The notes: generated by a model from the letters alone, not told the origin. A stretch of DNA of 47,929 bases from Streptomyces olivochromogenes (GCF_001514115.1 NZ_KQ948455.1:1-47929); one strand, 5' to 3'. Shown: positions 7,658 to 15,801, counted from the stretch's first letter. A program made the numbers and translations.

Positions 7658-8818
7658 TCAATGGCCTCCGGCGGGGCCCGCCAGATCGTTCACACAGATG
7701 CCGACGATCGGCACGCACAGACCCGGCGGGTTCTGGGCGGGCGCCGGGGCCGGGGCGTGGGTGGTGGGACTCGGGTTCGGCGTCGGCTGCGTGTGTGGCT
7801 GCGACGGTACGACGACGGGCGCGGTCGGGATGCCGGTCGTGTCCGGCACGCTCCCCACGGGGACGCTCGCCCGGGCGGACGGGATCGTCGCCGTCGCCGA
7901 GGGTGAGGCGGCCGTCGACGGTGCGGCGGGCGCCGGGCTCATGCCCGAGGTCGGGCTCGTGCTCGCCCCGCCCTGGGCGCCGGTCGGGCCCGGGGACGCC
8001 GGATGCGCGGAGGGCACGGCCCAGACGGTCGGCGCGGCGTCGAGCGCCTCGTCCGTGGCGACCCCGGGCCTCGGCTCCGCCTCCGTGTTCCCGCTTCCGC
8101 CGCCGACCACCGACTCCGGTGCCATCCGCGCCAGACTCAACGCCCCCGCGGCCAGCGCGAGCCCGCCGACGGCGAACAGCGCCCGCCGGGGCCGCGGCTT
8201 ACGGTGCCGCCCCCGGCCGCCCCGCTCCCGGAGCGGGCCGGCCGCCTCGTCCTCCGCGAGCCTCGCGGAGGCGTCACCGGCGGGTGCGGGGCCTGCCGCC
8301 GGGCGTCCGGCGGGCGTCCGGCCGATCAGCGGCTCGACGGCCACCGCCCGGCCCGCCCGCGCGGCACCGGCCGCCCCGGGGCGGCCTGCCACGCCGCCCG
8401 CCCCCGCCGGGCCCCCGGACACGCCGTCGGCCGGCCCGGGATCCGCCGCCGTCGCGCGGTCGGCGGCCGGGCGACCGGCCATCGGATCGGCCGGGGCCCT
8501 GCGCGCCGCCGGAGCGCGGCCGGGTGCCGGGGAGCCCGCTGCGGCGTGGCCGCCTGGTGCGTGGCCGTTCAGCGGGTCGGCGGCTGTCCCGCGCCCCGCC
8601 CGCGTGCCATCGCCCCCCGCCGCGGGGCGGCCGCCCGGCACCCGTGCCATCAACGGGTTGGCGGTCGGCACGCGCGCCGCCCGGCGGGGTGCCGCGTCGC
8701 CGGGCCGCGAGGGGGCGGCCGACGACCTCGCCGACATGGCCGCTGAACCCCCGGAGGGCCCCGTGTCCGTCGGAGTTCTCGACGGCCTGGTCACGTCTGT
8801 CGTCGTGCCGTTCGTCAT
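7658..8818 (-). CDS. Low-complexity Ala/Pro-rich single-pass membrane protein
   Basis: A 386-residue protein of unknown function. Residues 1-210 are Ala/Pro/Gly/Arg-rich with loosely repeated phrases (ADPMAGRPAA-like, PAAGR), then a basic stretch (RHRKPRPRR) precedes one hydrophobic helix (about 217-238). The remaining 150 residues are an extracytoplasmic Pro/Ser/Thr-rich tail ending in a compact CVPIVGIC motif whose two cysteines could form a disulfide. The topology suggests a disordered cytoplasmic half and a wall-spanning outer half. ATG at 8816-8818 was chosen because GGGGAGGG lies at ideal spacing; the ATG six bases upstream touches that ribosome site. The opposite strand is also open through this GC-rich region but has no ribosome site or recognisable protein. 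Confidence 0.75.
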   Translation of the reverse strand: MTNGTTTDVTRPSRTPTDTGPSGGSAAMSARSSAAPSRPGDAAPRRAARVPTANPLMARVPGGRPAAGGDGTRAGRGTAADPLNGHAPGGHAAAGSPAPGRAPAARRAPADPMAGRPAADRATAADPGPADGVSGGPAGAGGVAGRPGAAGAARAGRAVAVEPLIGRTPAGRPAAGPAPAGDASARLAEDEAAGPLRERGGRGRHRKPRPRRALFAVGGLALAAGALSLARMAPESVVGGGSGNTEAEPRPGVATDEALDAAPTVWAVPSAHPASPGPTGAQGGASTSPTSGMSPAPAAPSTAASPSATATIPSARASVPVGSVPDTTGIPTAPVVVPSQPHTQPTPNPSPTTHAPAPAPAQNPPGLCVPIVGICVNDLAGPAGGH

Positions 8819-9003
8819 GGTCATCCCTCCCCGATGTGCCCGCGCCCCCCGAAGCACCGGGCGGAGCGCAGGTTATGCGCGTTTTGGGGGTGTGGGGCGG
8901 GAGTTGGGCGGGATGTCACTCGAACGGGGAGCGTGGGGCGAGGGGAGGGGAGGGCACGGGTTTCGCCGGCCGGGGGTGGCTGCGATGATCGGAGGCATCG
9001 GGA

Positions 9004-9020
9004 GTTAACCCGCGTTAACC
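9004..9020. promoter_or_regulatory. GTTAACC direct repeat upstream of the enoyl-CoA hydratase
   Basis: GTTAACC occurs at 9004-9010 and 9014-9020, a 10-bp repeat period (one helical turn); each unit contains the palindrome GTTAAC. It lies 18 bp upstream of the ATG at 9039 in otherwise GC-rich sequence. A regulator site for the hydratase gene is plausible; this is inference. Confidence 0.4.
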
Positions 9021-9038
9021 GTTCACCGGGAGGGTGTC

Positions 9039-9845
9039 ATGGCGGAGCAAGGGGACGAGCGGCGGTTCGGGGAGTTCGTCGTCGTACGGCGGCACGCGTA
9101 CGTCGCGGAGCTCGCCCTCGACCGGCCGAAGGCCATGAACGCCGTGTCCACGGACATGGCCCGCTCCATCACGGCCGCCTGCGAGGCGCTCGGCGGCGAG
9201 CGCGACGTACGCGTGGTCGTGCTGACCTCCACCGCGGAGCGCGCCTTCTGTGTCGGTGCCGACCTGAAGGAGCGCAACTCCTTCAGCGATGCCGACCTGG
9301 TCCGCCAGCGCCCCGTCGCACGGGCCGCGTACACCGGCGTCCTGGAGCTGCCGATGCCGACGATCGCCGCCGTGCACGGCTTCGCGCTCGGCGGCGGCTT
9401 CGAGCTCGCCCTGTCCTGCGACCTGATCGTGGCCGACCGTACGGCGGTGCTCGGGCTGCCCGAGGTATCGGTCGGGGTGATTCCCGGAGGCGGCGGTACG
9501 CAGTTGCTGCCGCGGCGGGTCGGGGCGGCCCGCGCGGCCGAGCTGATCTTCTCGGCACGACGGCTGGAGGCGGGCGAGGCGAGGGAGCTGGGCCTCGTCG
9601 ACGAACTCGTGGACGCGGGCCAGGACCGCGGCGAAGCCCTCGCGCTCGCCGCCCGCATCGCCGCCAACTCCCCCGTCGGCCTGCGCGCCGCCAAGCGCGC
9701 GCTGCGGCTCGGGCACGGGCTCGACCTGCGCGCGGGCCTGGAGGTGGAGGACGCCGCCTGGCGGTCCGTCGCCTTCTCGGGGGACCGCGCGGAGGGAGTC
9801 GCCGCGTTCAACGAGAAGCGCCCGCCGCAGTGGCCGGGGGAGTAG
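9039..9845 (+). CDS. Enoyl-CoA hydratase/isomerase family protein
   Basis: A 268-residue crotonase-family enzyme, usual length. The oxyanion-hole segments are CVGADLKE (about residues 69-76) and HGFALGGGFELALSCD (about 112-127), and both catalytic glutamates of true hydratases appear present, in GGFELA and GLPEVSVGV. It probably hydrates trans-2-enoyl-CoA in beta-oxidation or degradation of branched amino acids. The C-terminus NEKRPPQW is the usual crotonase tail (FxEKRxPxF/W). ATG at 9039 follows GGGAGGGTGTC. It stands alone between a divergent membrane-protein gene and the GGDEF gene. Precise substrate is not determinable from sequence. Confidence 0.9.
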   Translation: MAEQGDERRFGEFVVVRRHAYVAELALDRPKAMNAVSTDMARSITAACEALGGERDVRVVVLTSTAERAFCVGADLKERNSFSDADLVRQRPVARAAYTGVLELPMPTIAAVHGFALGGGFELALSCDLIVADRTAVLGLPEVSVGVIPGGGGTQLLPRRVGAARAAELIFSARRLEAGEARELGLVDELVDAGQDRGEALALAARIAANSPVGLRAAKRALRLGHGLDLRAGLEVEDAAWRSVAFSGDRAEGVAAFNEKRPPQWPGE

Positions 9846-9946
9846 CCCCCCACGCTTCCCGGCACCCTCCGGCCGGTACGGCCACTCGGACCCCTGTTCG
9901 CCTCACCAATGTCCCGAATCGTCGTGAATATCCCTAGCCTGGAGTG

Positions 9947-11128
9947 ATGGGTGAGGACAGACGGCTGAGGGCCGTGGTGGAGCTGGCGCAGGGGATGGCG
10001 GCGGCACGCACCCCGCGCGAGTCCTGGCGGGCCGCGGCGCTCGGCGCCTGCCACGCGCTCGCCGGGAGCTTCGCCGCGCTCTCCGTGTGGGAGCGCGAGC
10101 TCGGCCGGCTGCGCGTCCTGGCGAACGTGGGCGAACGCGCGCCGGACGAGGAGGAGTTCCCGGACGGCGAGGCCTACCCCGTGCACCAGTTCCCGGAGAT
10201 CACCGAGTTCCTGCACGAGCGCTGGGCCGGGGGCGGTGGCCCGAACGCCTGGGTGGAGACCGCCGACGGGCCGGTGGCCGGTCCCGTCGGCCACTGCCAT
10301 CCGGGGGCACCTCCCGGCGCCGGCCGGGGGAGGGTCGCCGCCCTGCGCCGGCGCCGCCGTGGCTGCTGCGTCGTCGCCCCGATCGTGCTGCACGGGCGGG
10401 CGTGGGGCGAGCTGTATGTGGCCCGCCCGGTCACGGCACCCGTCTTCGACCGGGCCGACGCGGACTTCGCGACCGTGCTGGCCTCCGTCGTCTCCGCCGG
10501 GCTCGCCCAGACCGAGCGCCTGGAGGAGGCCCAGCGCCTCGCGTTCACGGACGCCCTCACCGGACTCGCCAACCGCCGCGCGGTCGACGTGCGCCTGGAC
10601 GAGGCCATCGAGCTGCACCGGCAGGAAGGGGCCGCGGTCAGTCTCGTCGTCTGTGACCTCAACGGACTCAAGAACGTCAACGACACCCGCGGGCACGCCG
10701 TCGGCGACCGGCTCCTGGAGCGGTTCGGATCGGTGCTGTCGCTGTGCGGGGCGATGCTCCCGGGTACTCTCGCCGCCCGCCTCGGCGGTGACGAGTTCTG
10801 CCTGCTCGCGGTCGGCCCGCCGGCCGACGACGTCGTCCGCATCGCCGACGAACTCTGCCGCCGCGCCGCCGAGTTGGAGCTGGGGGAGGGGGTGGCGTGC
10901 GGGGTCGCCTCGACCGCGGACCCGATCGGTCCGGTGCGCTCGGCGCGGCGGCTCTTCCGGCTGGCCGACGCCGCCCAGTACCGCGCGAAGGCCGTACGGG
11001 CCGCGAAGCCCGTCGTCGCCGGGCGCGAGGGCCCCGACGACCCGGTCGTGCGTCTCGCCGACGCGCCCTCCCCGGCGCGGGGGGAACGCCGCCGCTTCCG
11101 TGGGCGCCACGAACCCCCTCGCCCCTGA
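9947..11128 (+). CDS. GAF-GGDEF diguanylate cyclase
   Basis: A soluble protein of 393 residues. Residues about 5-190 form a GAF-like sensor domain, followed by a GGDEF domain (about 200-360) with DALTGLANRR and an intact RLGGDEF signature (GGDEF at 280-284), so it should make cyclic di-GMP, the brake on Streptomyces sporulation. The inhibitory RxxD site that normally lies just before GGDEF is not present (the residues there are GTLAA), implying no product feedback. A basic RRR-rich tail follows. Start is GTG 9944 or ATG 9947; a TAGCCT hexamer 7 bases upstream suggests a leaderless message beginning at the ATG. I recall an S. coelicolor GGDEF orthologue (possibly CdgE) at this place; the symbol is left blank. 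Confidence 0.87.
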   Translation: MGEDRRLRAVVELAQGMAAARTPRESWRAAALGACHALAGSFAALSVWERELGRLRVLANVGERAPDEEEFPDGEAYPVHQFPEITEFLHERWAGGGGPNAWVETADGPVAGPVGHCHPGAPPGAGRGRVAALRRRRRGCCVVAPIVLHGRAWGELYVARPVTAPVFDRADADFATVLASVVSAGLAQTERLEEAQRLAFTDALTGLANRRAVDVRLDEAIELHRQEGAAVSLVVCDLNGLKNVNDTRGHAVGDRLLERFGSVLSLCGAMLPGTLAARLGGDEFCLLAVGPPADDVVRIADELCRRAAELELGEGVACGVASTADPIGPVRSARRLFRLADAAQYRAKAVRAAKPVVAGREGPDDPVVRLADAPSPARGERRRFRGRHEPPRP

Positions 11129-11185
11129 GTCCGCGCGGGCGTGTGTGACGTACGTCGGAGTAAGGGGTCAACCGCCCACCCACTA

Positions 11186-11221
11186 GTGACATCATCGAAT
11201 TCACTGCGTACGCTCCTGAAT
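11186..11221 (+). promoter_or_regulatory. Predicted leaderless promoter of hutH
   Basis: GTGACA (11186-11191), 17-bp spacer, TACGCT (11209-11214). The predicted start point falls 6-8 bases after the -10, at the hutH ATG (11222). No Shine-Dalgarno sequence precedes that ATG, which supports a leaderless transcript. Confidence 0.5.
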
Positions 11222-12766
11222 ATGGATATGCACACTGTGGTGGTGGGGACGTCCGGAGTGACCGCGTCCGACGTTCTCGCCGTGGCGCGCGGCGGCGCCC
11301 GGATCGAGCTCTCCGAAGAGGCGGTGGCGGCCCTGGCCGCGGCCCGCGAGATCGTGGACGCGCTGGCCGCCAAGCCGGAGCCGGTCTACGGCGTCTCCAC
11401 CGGGTTCGGCGCCCTCGCGAGCCGGCACATCAGCCCGGAGCTGCGCGCCCAGCTGCAGCGCAACATCGTCCGCTCGCACGCCGCAGGCATGGGCCCGCGC
11501 GTGGAGCGCGAGGTCGTCCGCGCGCTGATGTTCCTGCGGCTCAAGACCGTCTGCTCCGGGCACACCGGTGTGCGGCCCGAGGTCGCCCAGACCATGGCCG
11601 ACATCCTCAACGCCCGGATCACGCCGGTCGTCCACGAGTACGGCTCGCTCGGCTGCTCCGGCGACCTGGCCCCGCTCTCCCACTGCGCGCTGACGCTGAT
11701 GGGCGAGGGCGACGCCGAGGGCCCCGACGGTGTCGTACGGCCCGCGGGCGAGCTGCTCGCCGAGGCCGGCATCACCCCCGTCGAACTGCGCGAGAAGGAG
11801 GGCCTCGCCCTCCTCAACGGCACCGACGGCATGCTCGGCATGCTGGTCATGGCCCTCGCCGACCTGGAGACGCTCTACAAGTCGGCCGACGTCACCGCCG
11901 CGCTCTCCCTCGAAGCCCTCCTCGGCACGGACAAGGTGCTCGCCCCCGAGCTGCACGCCATCCGCCCGCACCCGGGGCAGGGCGCCAGCGCCGCCAACAT
12001 GCTGGCCGTGCTGAAGGGCTCGGAGCTCACCGGCCACCACCAGGACGACGCCCCGCGGGTCCAGGACGCCTACTCCGTGCGCTGCGCCCCCCAGGTCGCG
12101 GGCGCCGGACGCGACACCCTCGCCCACGCCCGCACGGTCGCCGAGCGCGAGCTGGCCTCCGCGGTCGACAACCCGGTCGTGCTGCCCGACGGCCGCGTCG
12201 AGTCGAACGGCAACTTCCACGGCGCCCCGGTCGCCTACGTCCTCGACTTCCTCGCCATCGCCGCCGCCGACCTCGGATCGATCGCCGAGCGCCGCACCGA
12301 CCGGCTGCTCGACAAGAACCGCTCGCACGGCCTGCCGCCGTTCCTCGCGGACGACGCGGGCGTCGACTCGGGCCTGATGATCGCGCAGTACACCCAGGCG
12401 GCGCTGGTGAGTGAGATGAAGCGCCTCGCCGTACCGGCGTCCGCGGACTCCATCCCCTCCTCCGCCATGCAGGAGGACCACGTCTCCATGGGCTGGTCGG
12501 CCGCGCGCAAGCTGCGCACCGCCGTGGACAACCTCACCCGTATCGTCGCGATCGAGCTGTACGCGGCCACCCGCGCGATCGAACTGCGCGAGGGTCTGAC
12601 CCCGGCCCCCGCCTCGCAGGCCGTCATCGAGGCCGTCCGCGCGGCCGGCGTCCAGGGCCCGGGCCCCGACCGCTTCCTCGCCCCGGACCTGGAGGCGGCG
12701 GACGCTTTCGTGCGCGGCGGCCGGGTGGTGGCGGCCGTGGAGCCGGTGACCGGACCGCTGGCCTGA
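11222..12766 (+). CDS. hutH: Histidine ammonia-lyase
   Basis: A 514-residue histidase, full length; it deaminates L-histidine to urocanate, the first step of histidine use. The MIO prosthetic group forms from an X-Ser-Gly tripeptide; here it is Cys145-Ser146-Gly147 in [13 protein letters not shown], the Cys variant known in Streptomyces histidases rather than the usual Ala. Other family landmarks are [11 protein letters not shown] (near residue 57), [11 protein letters not shown] and [12 protein letters not shown] at 11222 begins [13 protein letters not shown], closely like the S. coelicolor protein as I remember it; the upstream extension to 11141 is not conserved-looking. No other hut gene is adjacent. 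A strong hairpin follows the stop. Confidence 0.96.
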   Translation: MDMHTVVVGTSGVTASDVLAVARGGARIELSEEAVAALAAAREIVDALAAKPEPVYGVSTGFGALASRHISPELRAQLQRNIVRSHAAGMGPRVEREVVRALMFLRLKTVCSGHTGVRPEVAQTMADILNARITPVVHEYGSLGCSGDLAPLSHCALTLMGEGDAEGPDGVVRPAGELLAEAGITPVELREKEGLALLNGTDGMLGMLVMALADLETLYKSADVTAALSLEALLGTDKVLAPELHAIRPHPGQGASAANMLAVLKGSELTGHHQDDAPRVQDAYSVRCAPQVAGAGRDTLAHARTVAERELASAVDNPVVLPDGRVESNGNFHGAPVAYVLDFLAIAAADLGSIAERRTDRLLDKNRSHGLPPFLADDAGVDSGLMIAQYTQAALVSEMKRLAVPASADSIPSSAMQEDHVSMGWSAARKLRTAVDNLTRIVAIELYAATRAIELREGLTPAPASQAVIEAVRAAGVQGPGPDRFLAPDLEAADAFVRGGRVVAAVEPVTGPLA

Positions 12767-12775
12767 CCGGAGCAC

Positions 12776-12810
12776 CTTCGGGCCGCCGCTGTCACAGGGG
12801 CGGCCCGAAG
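12776..12810 (+). terminator. hutH transcription terminator
   Basis: A perfect 12-bp stem, CTTCGGGCCGCC (12776-12787) with GGCGGCCCGAAG (12799-12810), and an 11-nt loop, starting 10 bp after the hutH stop. There is no U-tract, as is usual in Streptomyces. Confidence 0.85.
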
Positions 12811-12825
12811 TGTGCTACTGTCTCA

Positions 12826-12854
12826 TTGATACGTTTTTGGTACCCATTTACTTT
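12826..12854 (+). promoter_or_regulatory. Promoter of the cold-shock gene
   Basis: TTGATA (12826-12831), exact 17-bp spacer, TACTTT (12849-12854): a near-consensus housekeeping promoter in an unusually AT-rich patch right after the hutH terminator. A start near 12859-12864 gives a leader of about 95-100 nt. Confidence 0.65.
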
Positions 12855-12856
12855 GT

Positions 12857-12954
12857 GCGCCTGATCGGAATCCTCCGCAGGCGCGTTTTGTTTTACCGGC
12901 ATCTCCGGCTTTTCCCGGTGCATCTCCGGATTGGGGCCCTACCTATTCAGGAGA
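12857..12954 (+). promoter_or_regulatory. Structured 5' leader of the cold-shock mRNA
   Basis: The leader holds a hairpin with arms GCGCCTG (12857-12863) and CAGGCGC (12878-12884) followed by GTTTTGTTTTA, which resembles an intrinsic terminator. Then come two direct copies of GCATCTCCGG (12899-12908 and 12920-12929, 21-bp period). Each carries TCTCC, complementary to the GGAGA of the ribosome site at 12950-12954, so each copy could mask it. Such a layout could give temperature-dependent folding, as known for cspA-type leaders in other bacteria. Structure and role are inferred. Confidence 0.5.
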
Positions 12955-12959
12955 AAAAC

Positions 12960-13163
12960 ATGGCAACTGGCACCGTGAAGTGGTTCAACTCGGAAAAGGG
13001 CTTCGGCTTCATTGAGCAGGACGGCGGCGGCCCCGACGTCTTCGCCCACTACTCCAACATCGCCAGCTCCGGCTTCCGTGAGCTGCTGGAGGGCCAGAAG
13101 GTCTCGTTCGACGTCGCGCAGGGCCAGAAGGGCCTGCAGGCGGAGAACATCATCCCCGCCTGA
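12960..13163 (+). CDS. Cold-shock domain protein (CspA family)
   Basis: A 67-residue OB-fold nucleic-acid-binding protein. It carries RNP1 (KGFGFIEQ, residues 13-20) and RNP2 (DVFAHYSNI, about 27-35) with the usual opening [13 protein letters not shown]. Members act as RNA chaperones, melting secondary structure in mRNA. ATG at 12960 follows AGGAGAAAAAC; the in-frame extension from 12810 is leader sequence. It has its own promoter and leader upstream and a strong terminator downstream, beyond which a DEAD-box RNA helicase follows: two RNA-remodelling proteins side by side. The closest S. coelicolor paralogue cannot be named from sequence alone. Confidence 0.96.
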   Translation: MATGTVKWFNSEKGFGFIEQDGGGPDVFAHYSNIASSGFRELLEGQKVSFDVAQGQKGLQAENIIPA

Positions 13164-13184
13164 TTTCGGGGACGCGCTTTTCCA

Positions 13185-13223
13185 GAGCCGGGGCCCGCAC
13201 CTTCGGGGTGCGGGTCCCGGCTC
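13185..13223 (+). terminator. Terminator after the cold-shock gene
   Basis: A 17-bp stem (13185-13201 with 13207-13223) containing one G-U wobble and a TTCGG loop; arms begin GAGCCGGGG and end CCCGGCTC. Very stable. It separates the cold-shock gene from the helicase, though some read-through is likely. Confidence 0.85.
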
Positions 13224-13298
13224 GTGCTGTGAGTGCTTGTCAGTTGCGAGCGCTGTGCGTGCAGTCCGTGGGGCCCAGGAAGGAAATCCAGATCCAGC

Positions 13299-14933
13299 AT
13301 GACTCGATCCGAACGTCCCGTCCGTAAGCGGCCGGCAAACGCACGAGGTGGCGCCCAGACCGGCGGCTTCGCGAAGGGCGCGGGCCGCGGCGGCGGCCGT
13401 GGCACCGGCAAGGGCCCGGCCCGCAAGGCCGTGGCGCCGCAGGAGTTCTCCCTGCCCGAGACCATCACCCCGGCGCTGCCCGCCGTCGACTCCTTCGACG
13501 CGCTCGACATGCCGGCGGCCCTCACCAAGACCCTCGCCGCGCAGGGCGTCACCGAGCCCTTCCCGATCCAGGGCGCGACGCTGCCCAACTCCCTCGCCGG
13601 ACGCGACGTCCTGGGCCGTGGTCGCACCGGCTCCGGAAAGACGCTCGCCTTCGGGCTCGCCCTGCTGGCCCGTACGGCGGGTCGCCGGGCGGAGTCGAAG
13701 GCGCCGCTCGCGCTCGTCCTCGTCCCCACGCGCGAACTCGCCCAGCAGGTCGACGACGCGCTCACGCCGTACGCCACCGCGGTCAACCTGCGCGTGGCCA
13801 CGGCCGTCGGCGGGATGTCGATCGGCCGGCAGGCCGGCACGCTGCGGCGCGGCGCCGAGGTGCTCGTGGCCACCCCCGGGCGGCTCAAGGACCTCATCGA
13901 GCGCGGCGACTGCGTCCTCGACCAGGTCGCCATCACGGTCCTCGACGAGGCCGACCAGATGGCCGACATGGGCTTCATGCCGCAGGTCACCGCGCTGCTC
14001 AAGCAGGTCGAGCCGGGCGGTCAGCGACTGCTCTTCTCGGCCACGCTCGACAAGAACATCGACCGGCTCGTGAAGATGTTCCTCACGGACCCCGTGGTGC
14101 ACTCCGTCGACCCCTCGGCGGGTGCGGTGACCACCATGGAGCACCACGTGCTCCACGTCGCCGACGAGACCGACAAGAAGGCCGTCGCCCTGCGGATCGC
14201 GGCGCGCGACGGCCGGGTGATCCTCTTCGTCGACACCAAGCGCGGCGCCGACCGGTTCACCAAGCGGCTGCTCGCGAGCGGTGTCCGGGCGTCCGCGCTG
14301 CACGGCGGGCGCAGCCAGCCGCAGCGCAACCGCACCCTGGACCAGTTCAAGAACGGTCAGGTCACCGCGCTCGTCGCCACCAACGTCGCGGCGCGCGGCA
14401 TCCACATCGACGACCTCGACCTCGTGGTCAACGTCGACCCGCCGACCGACCACAAGGACTACCTGCACCGCGGCGGACGCACCGCCCGGGCCGGTGAGTC
14501 CGGCAGCGTCGTCACCCTCGTACTGCCCGAGCAGCGGCGGGAGATGACGCGGCTGATGGCCGACGCCGGCATCACCCCGCGCACGGCGCGGATCGCGTCC
14601 AGCGACGAGGAACTCGCCCGCCTCACCGGCGCCCGCGAGCCCTCCGGCGTCCCGGTCGTCATCGAGGTGCCGCAGCAACCCGAACAGCCGAAGAAGCGGT
14701 CACGGCCGCGAGTCGGAGGCGGGGCGAGGCGCCCGGCCGGAACGGGTGCGGGTTCGGGTGCGGGTTCGGAGTCGCAGGGCCGTCAGCCGCGGCGTACCGC
14801 CGGCGGTACGGCCGGTGGCGGCACCGGCGGCGGCACGGGGGGTGCGGGTCGCTCCGGTGGTCGTGGGCGTGCCCCGCAGCAGCAGCGGCGTACGGAGCGT
14901 GGCGGGCAGGGCGGCGGGCGTCGCGCGGCGTAG
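13299..14933 (+). CDS. DEAD-box ATP-dependent RNA helicase
   Basis: A 544-residue superfamily-2 helicase. Motifs in order: Q-motif PFPIQ, Walker A GRTGSGKT, Ia PTRELAQQ, GG, TPGR, II DEAD, III SAT, then in the second RecA domain VARGIHIDD-like motif V (NVAARGIHIDD) and VI HRGGRTARAG. The core is flanked by a basic Gly/Arg/Lys-rich N-terminus (about 45 residues) and an RGG-like Gly/Arg C-terminal tail (about 85 residues) that probably bind RNA. It should unwind short RNA duplexes in ribosome assembly or mRNA turnover, especially in the cold. ATG at 13299 was chosen as the start of the basic domain; an AAGGAAA sequence lies about 14 bases upstream, a rather long spacing. It follows the cold-shock gene. 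Confidence 0.93.
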   Translation: MTRSERPVRKRPANARGGAQTGGFAKGAGRGGGRGTGKGPARKAVAPQEFSLPETITPALPAVDSFDALDMPAALTKTLAAQGVTEPFPIQGATLPNSLAGRDVLGRGRTGSGKTLAFGLALLARTAGRRAESKAPLALVLVPTRELAQQVDDALTPYATAVNLRVATAVGGMSIGRQAGTLRRGAEVLVATPGRLKDLIERGDCVLDQVAITVLDEADQMADMGFMPQVTALLKQVEPGGQRLLFSATLDKNIDRLVKMFLTDPVVHSVDPSAGAVTTMEHHVLHVADETDKKAVALRIAARDGRVILFVDTKRGADRFTKRLLASGVRASALHGGRSQPQRNRTLDQFKNGQVTALVATNVAARGIHIDDLDLVVNVDPPTDHKDYLHRGGRTARAGESGSVVTLVLPEQRREMTRLMADAGITPRTARIASSDEELARLTGAREPSGVPVVIEVPQQPEQPKKRSRPRVGGGARRPAGTGAGSGAGSESQGRQPRRTAGGTAGGGTGGGTGGAGRSGGRGRAPQQQRRTERGGQGGGRRAA

Positions 14934-14998
14934 CCGCTCCGCTTGTGGCTCGGTTCACAGCTGCGGGCCGGTGGGGGCTGGTCGCGCAGTTCCCCGCG

Positions 14999-15034
14999 CC
15001 CCTAGAGCGCGCCCCAAGGGGCGCGCTCTAGGGG
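14999..15034. terminator. Bidirectional terminator, 36-bp perfect palindrome
   Basis: A 17-bp perfect stem (CCCCTAGAGCGCGCCCC, 14999-15015, and its complement 15018-15034) with a 2-base AA centre. It lies between the convergent helicase and DUF2625 genes and serves both. The preceding GCTGGTCGCGCAGTTCCCC phrase is a familiar companion of Streptomyces intergenic terminators. Confidence 0.8.
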
Positions 15035-15060
15035 CGCGCTCCCAGGCACCCGGGAACTTC

Positions 15061-15801
15061 TCAGTAGTCGTCGAAGTTGCCCAGGAAGCCCGGGTCGATC
15101 TTGTCGAGTTCCAGGCCGGTGCCTCGGTGGAGGTCCATGAGGTCCGTCATGTGGACGGCGCGGCGACGGGCCGCGGGAAGGTCGCGGCGGTTGGCGGCCG
15201 TCCACAGGACCGGGTCGAAGGTGATCCCGTGGGAGCCCGGCATGGGCCCCGTCTCGGCGCGCCAGCCGGGCCAGCGCAGGGTGTCGTAGAACTGCTCTAT
15301 GCCGCCTTCGTCCAGCAGCCAGGTGAGCCAGTCCGCGTGGCCCACGCCGAGCGCGTCCCAGCGCAGGGAGTCCGGCGCGAAGTACAGCACCTCGCCGGGA
15401 CCGCCGGGGCGGTTCGCCTGCGCGGGGTCGGGTCCGTTGACCACGAAGACGCCGCCGAGGACGTCATGGGCGATGACGAGCCCGCCCTCCGGCCGCCACG
15501 CCGGGTCGAACCGCTCGGGGAGGTCGTTGACCTCGGCGAAGCTCGGCGTCCCCGCAGGCGCGTCGTCGTCGGGGCTGCCGTAGATGCGCAGCCAGCCGCT
15601 GTCCAGCAGCACCCCGCCGCAGTTGAGCACGAAGGCGGCGAGCGAGGAGCGCGCGCTGGCCTGCAGTTGCAGCAGGGATCCACGGGCCTGCGCCGGGTCC
15701 ACCGGCAGCACATCCATGGACACCCTGCTGTTGGAGATCGCCTCGGAGAGGAGCGGCCACGCGGGCTCCTCGACATCAGTCAGCTCGGTCAGGTCTCGCA
15801 T
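15061..15801 (-). CDS. DUF2625 family protein
   Basis: A 246-residue soluble protein matching the DUF2625 family by overall pattern: the opening MRDLTELTDVEEPAWPLL, a central GGVLLDSGWLRIYGS segment (about residues 61-75), GGVFVVNG (about 115-122) and the acidic end LGNFDDY. The family is widespread in bacteria and has no established function; some members occur in polymorphic-toxin or immunity settings, but nothing around this copy supports that. No signal peptide or membrane segment. ATG at 15799-15801. It is followed downstream by the shared palindromic terminator and lies 36 bp downstream of the small sortase-substrate gene on the same strand, so the two may be co-transcribed. Confidence 0.8.
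   Translation of the reverse strand: MRDLTELTDVEEPAWPLLSEAISNSRVSMDVLPVDPAQARGSLLQLQASARSSLAAFVLNCGGVLLDSGWLRIYGSPDDDAPAGTPSFAEVNDLPERFDPAWRPEGGLVIAHDVLGGVFVVNGPDPAQANRPGGPGEVLYFAPDSLRWDALGVGHADWLTWLLDEGGIEQFYDTLRWPGWRAETGPMPGSHGITFDPVLWTAANRRDLPAARRRAVHMTDLMDLHRGTGLELDKIDPGFLGNFDDY

Noticed and set aside
7536..9008. Long plus-strand frame opposite the Ala/Pro-rich membrane protein
   Set aside because: It overlaps the 3' end of cya, lacks a ribosome site, and its composition mirrors the low-complexity minus-strand gene, which has a good start and topology.
9023..11110. 695-codon minus-strand frame across the hydratase and GGDEF genes
   Set aside because: It spans two well-supported plus-strand genes and the intergenic gap; no domain visible.
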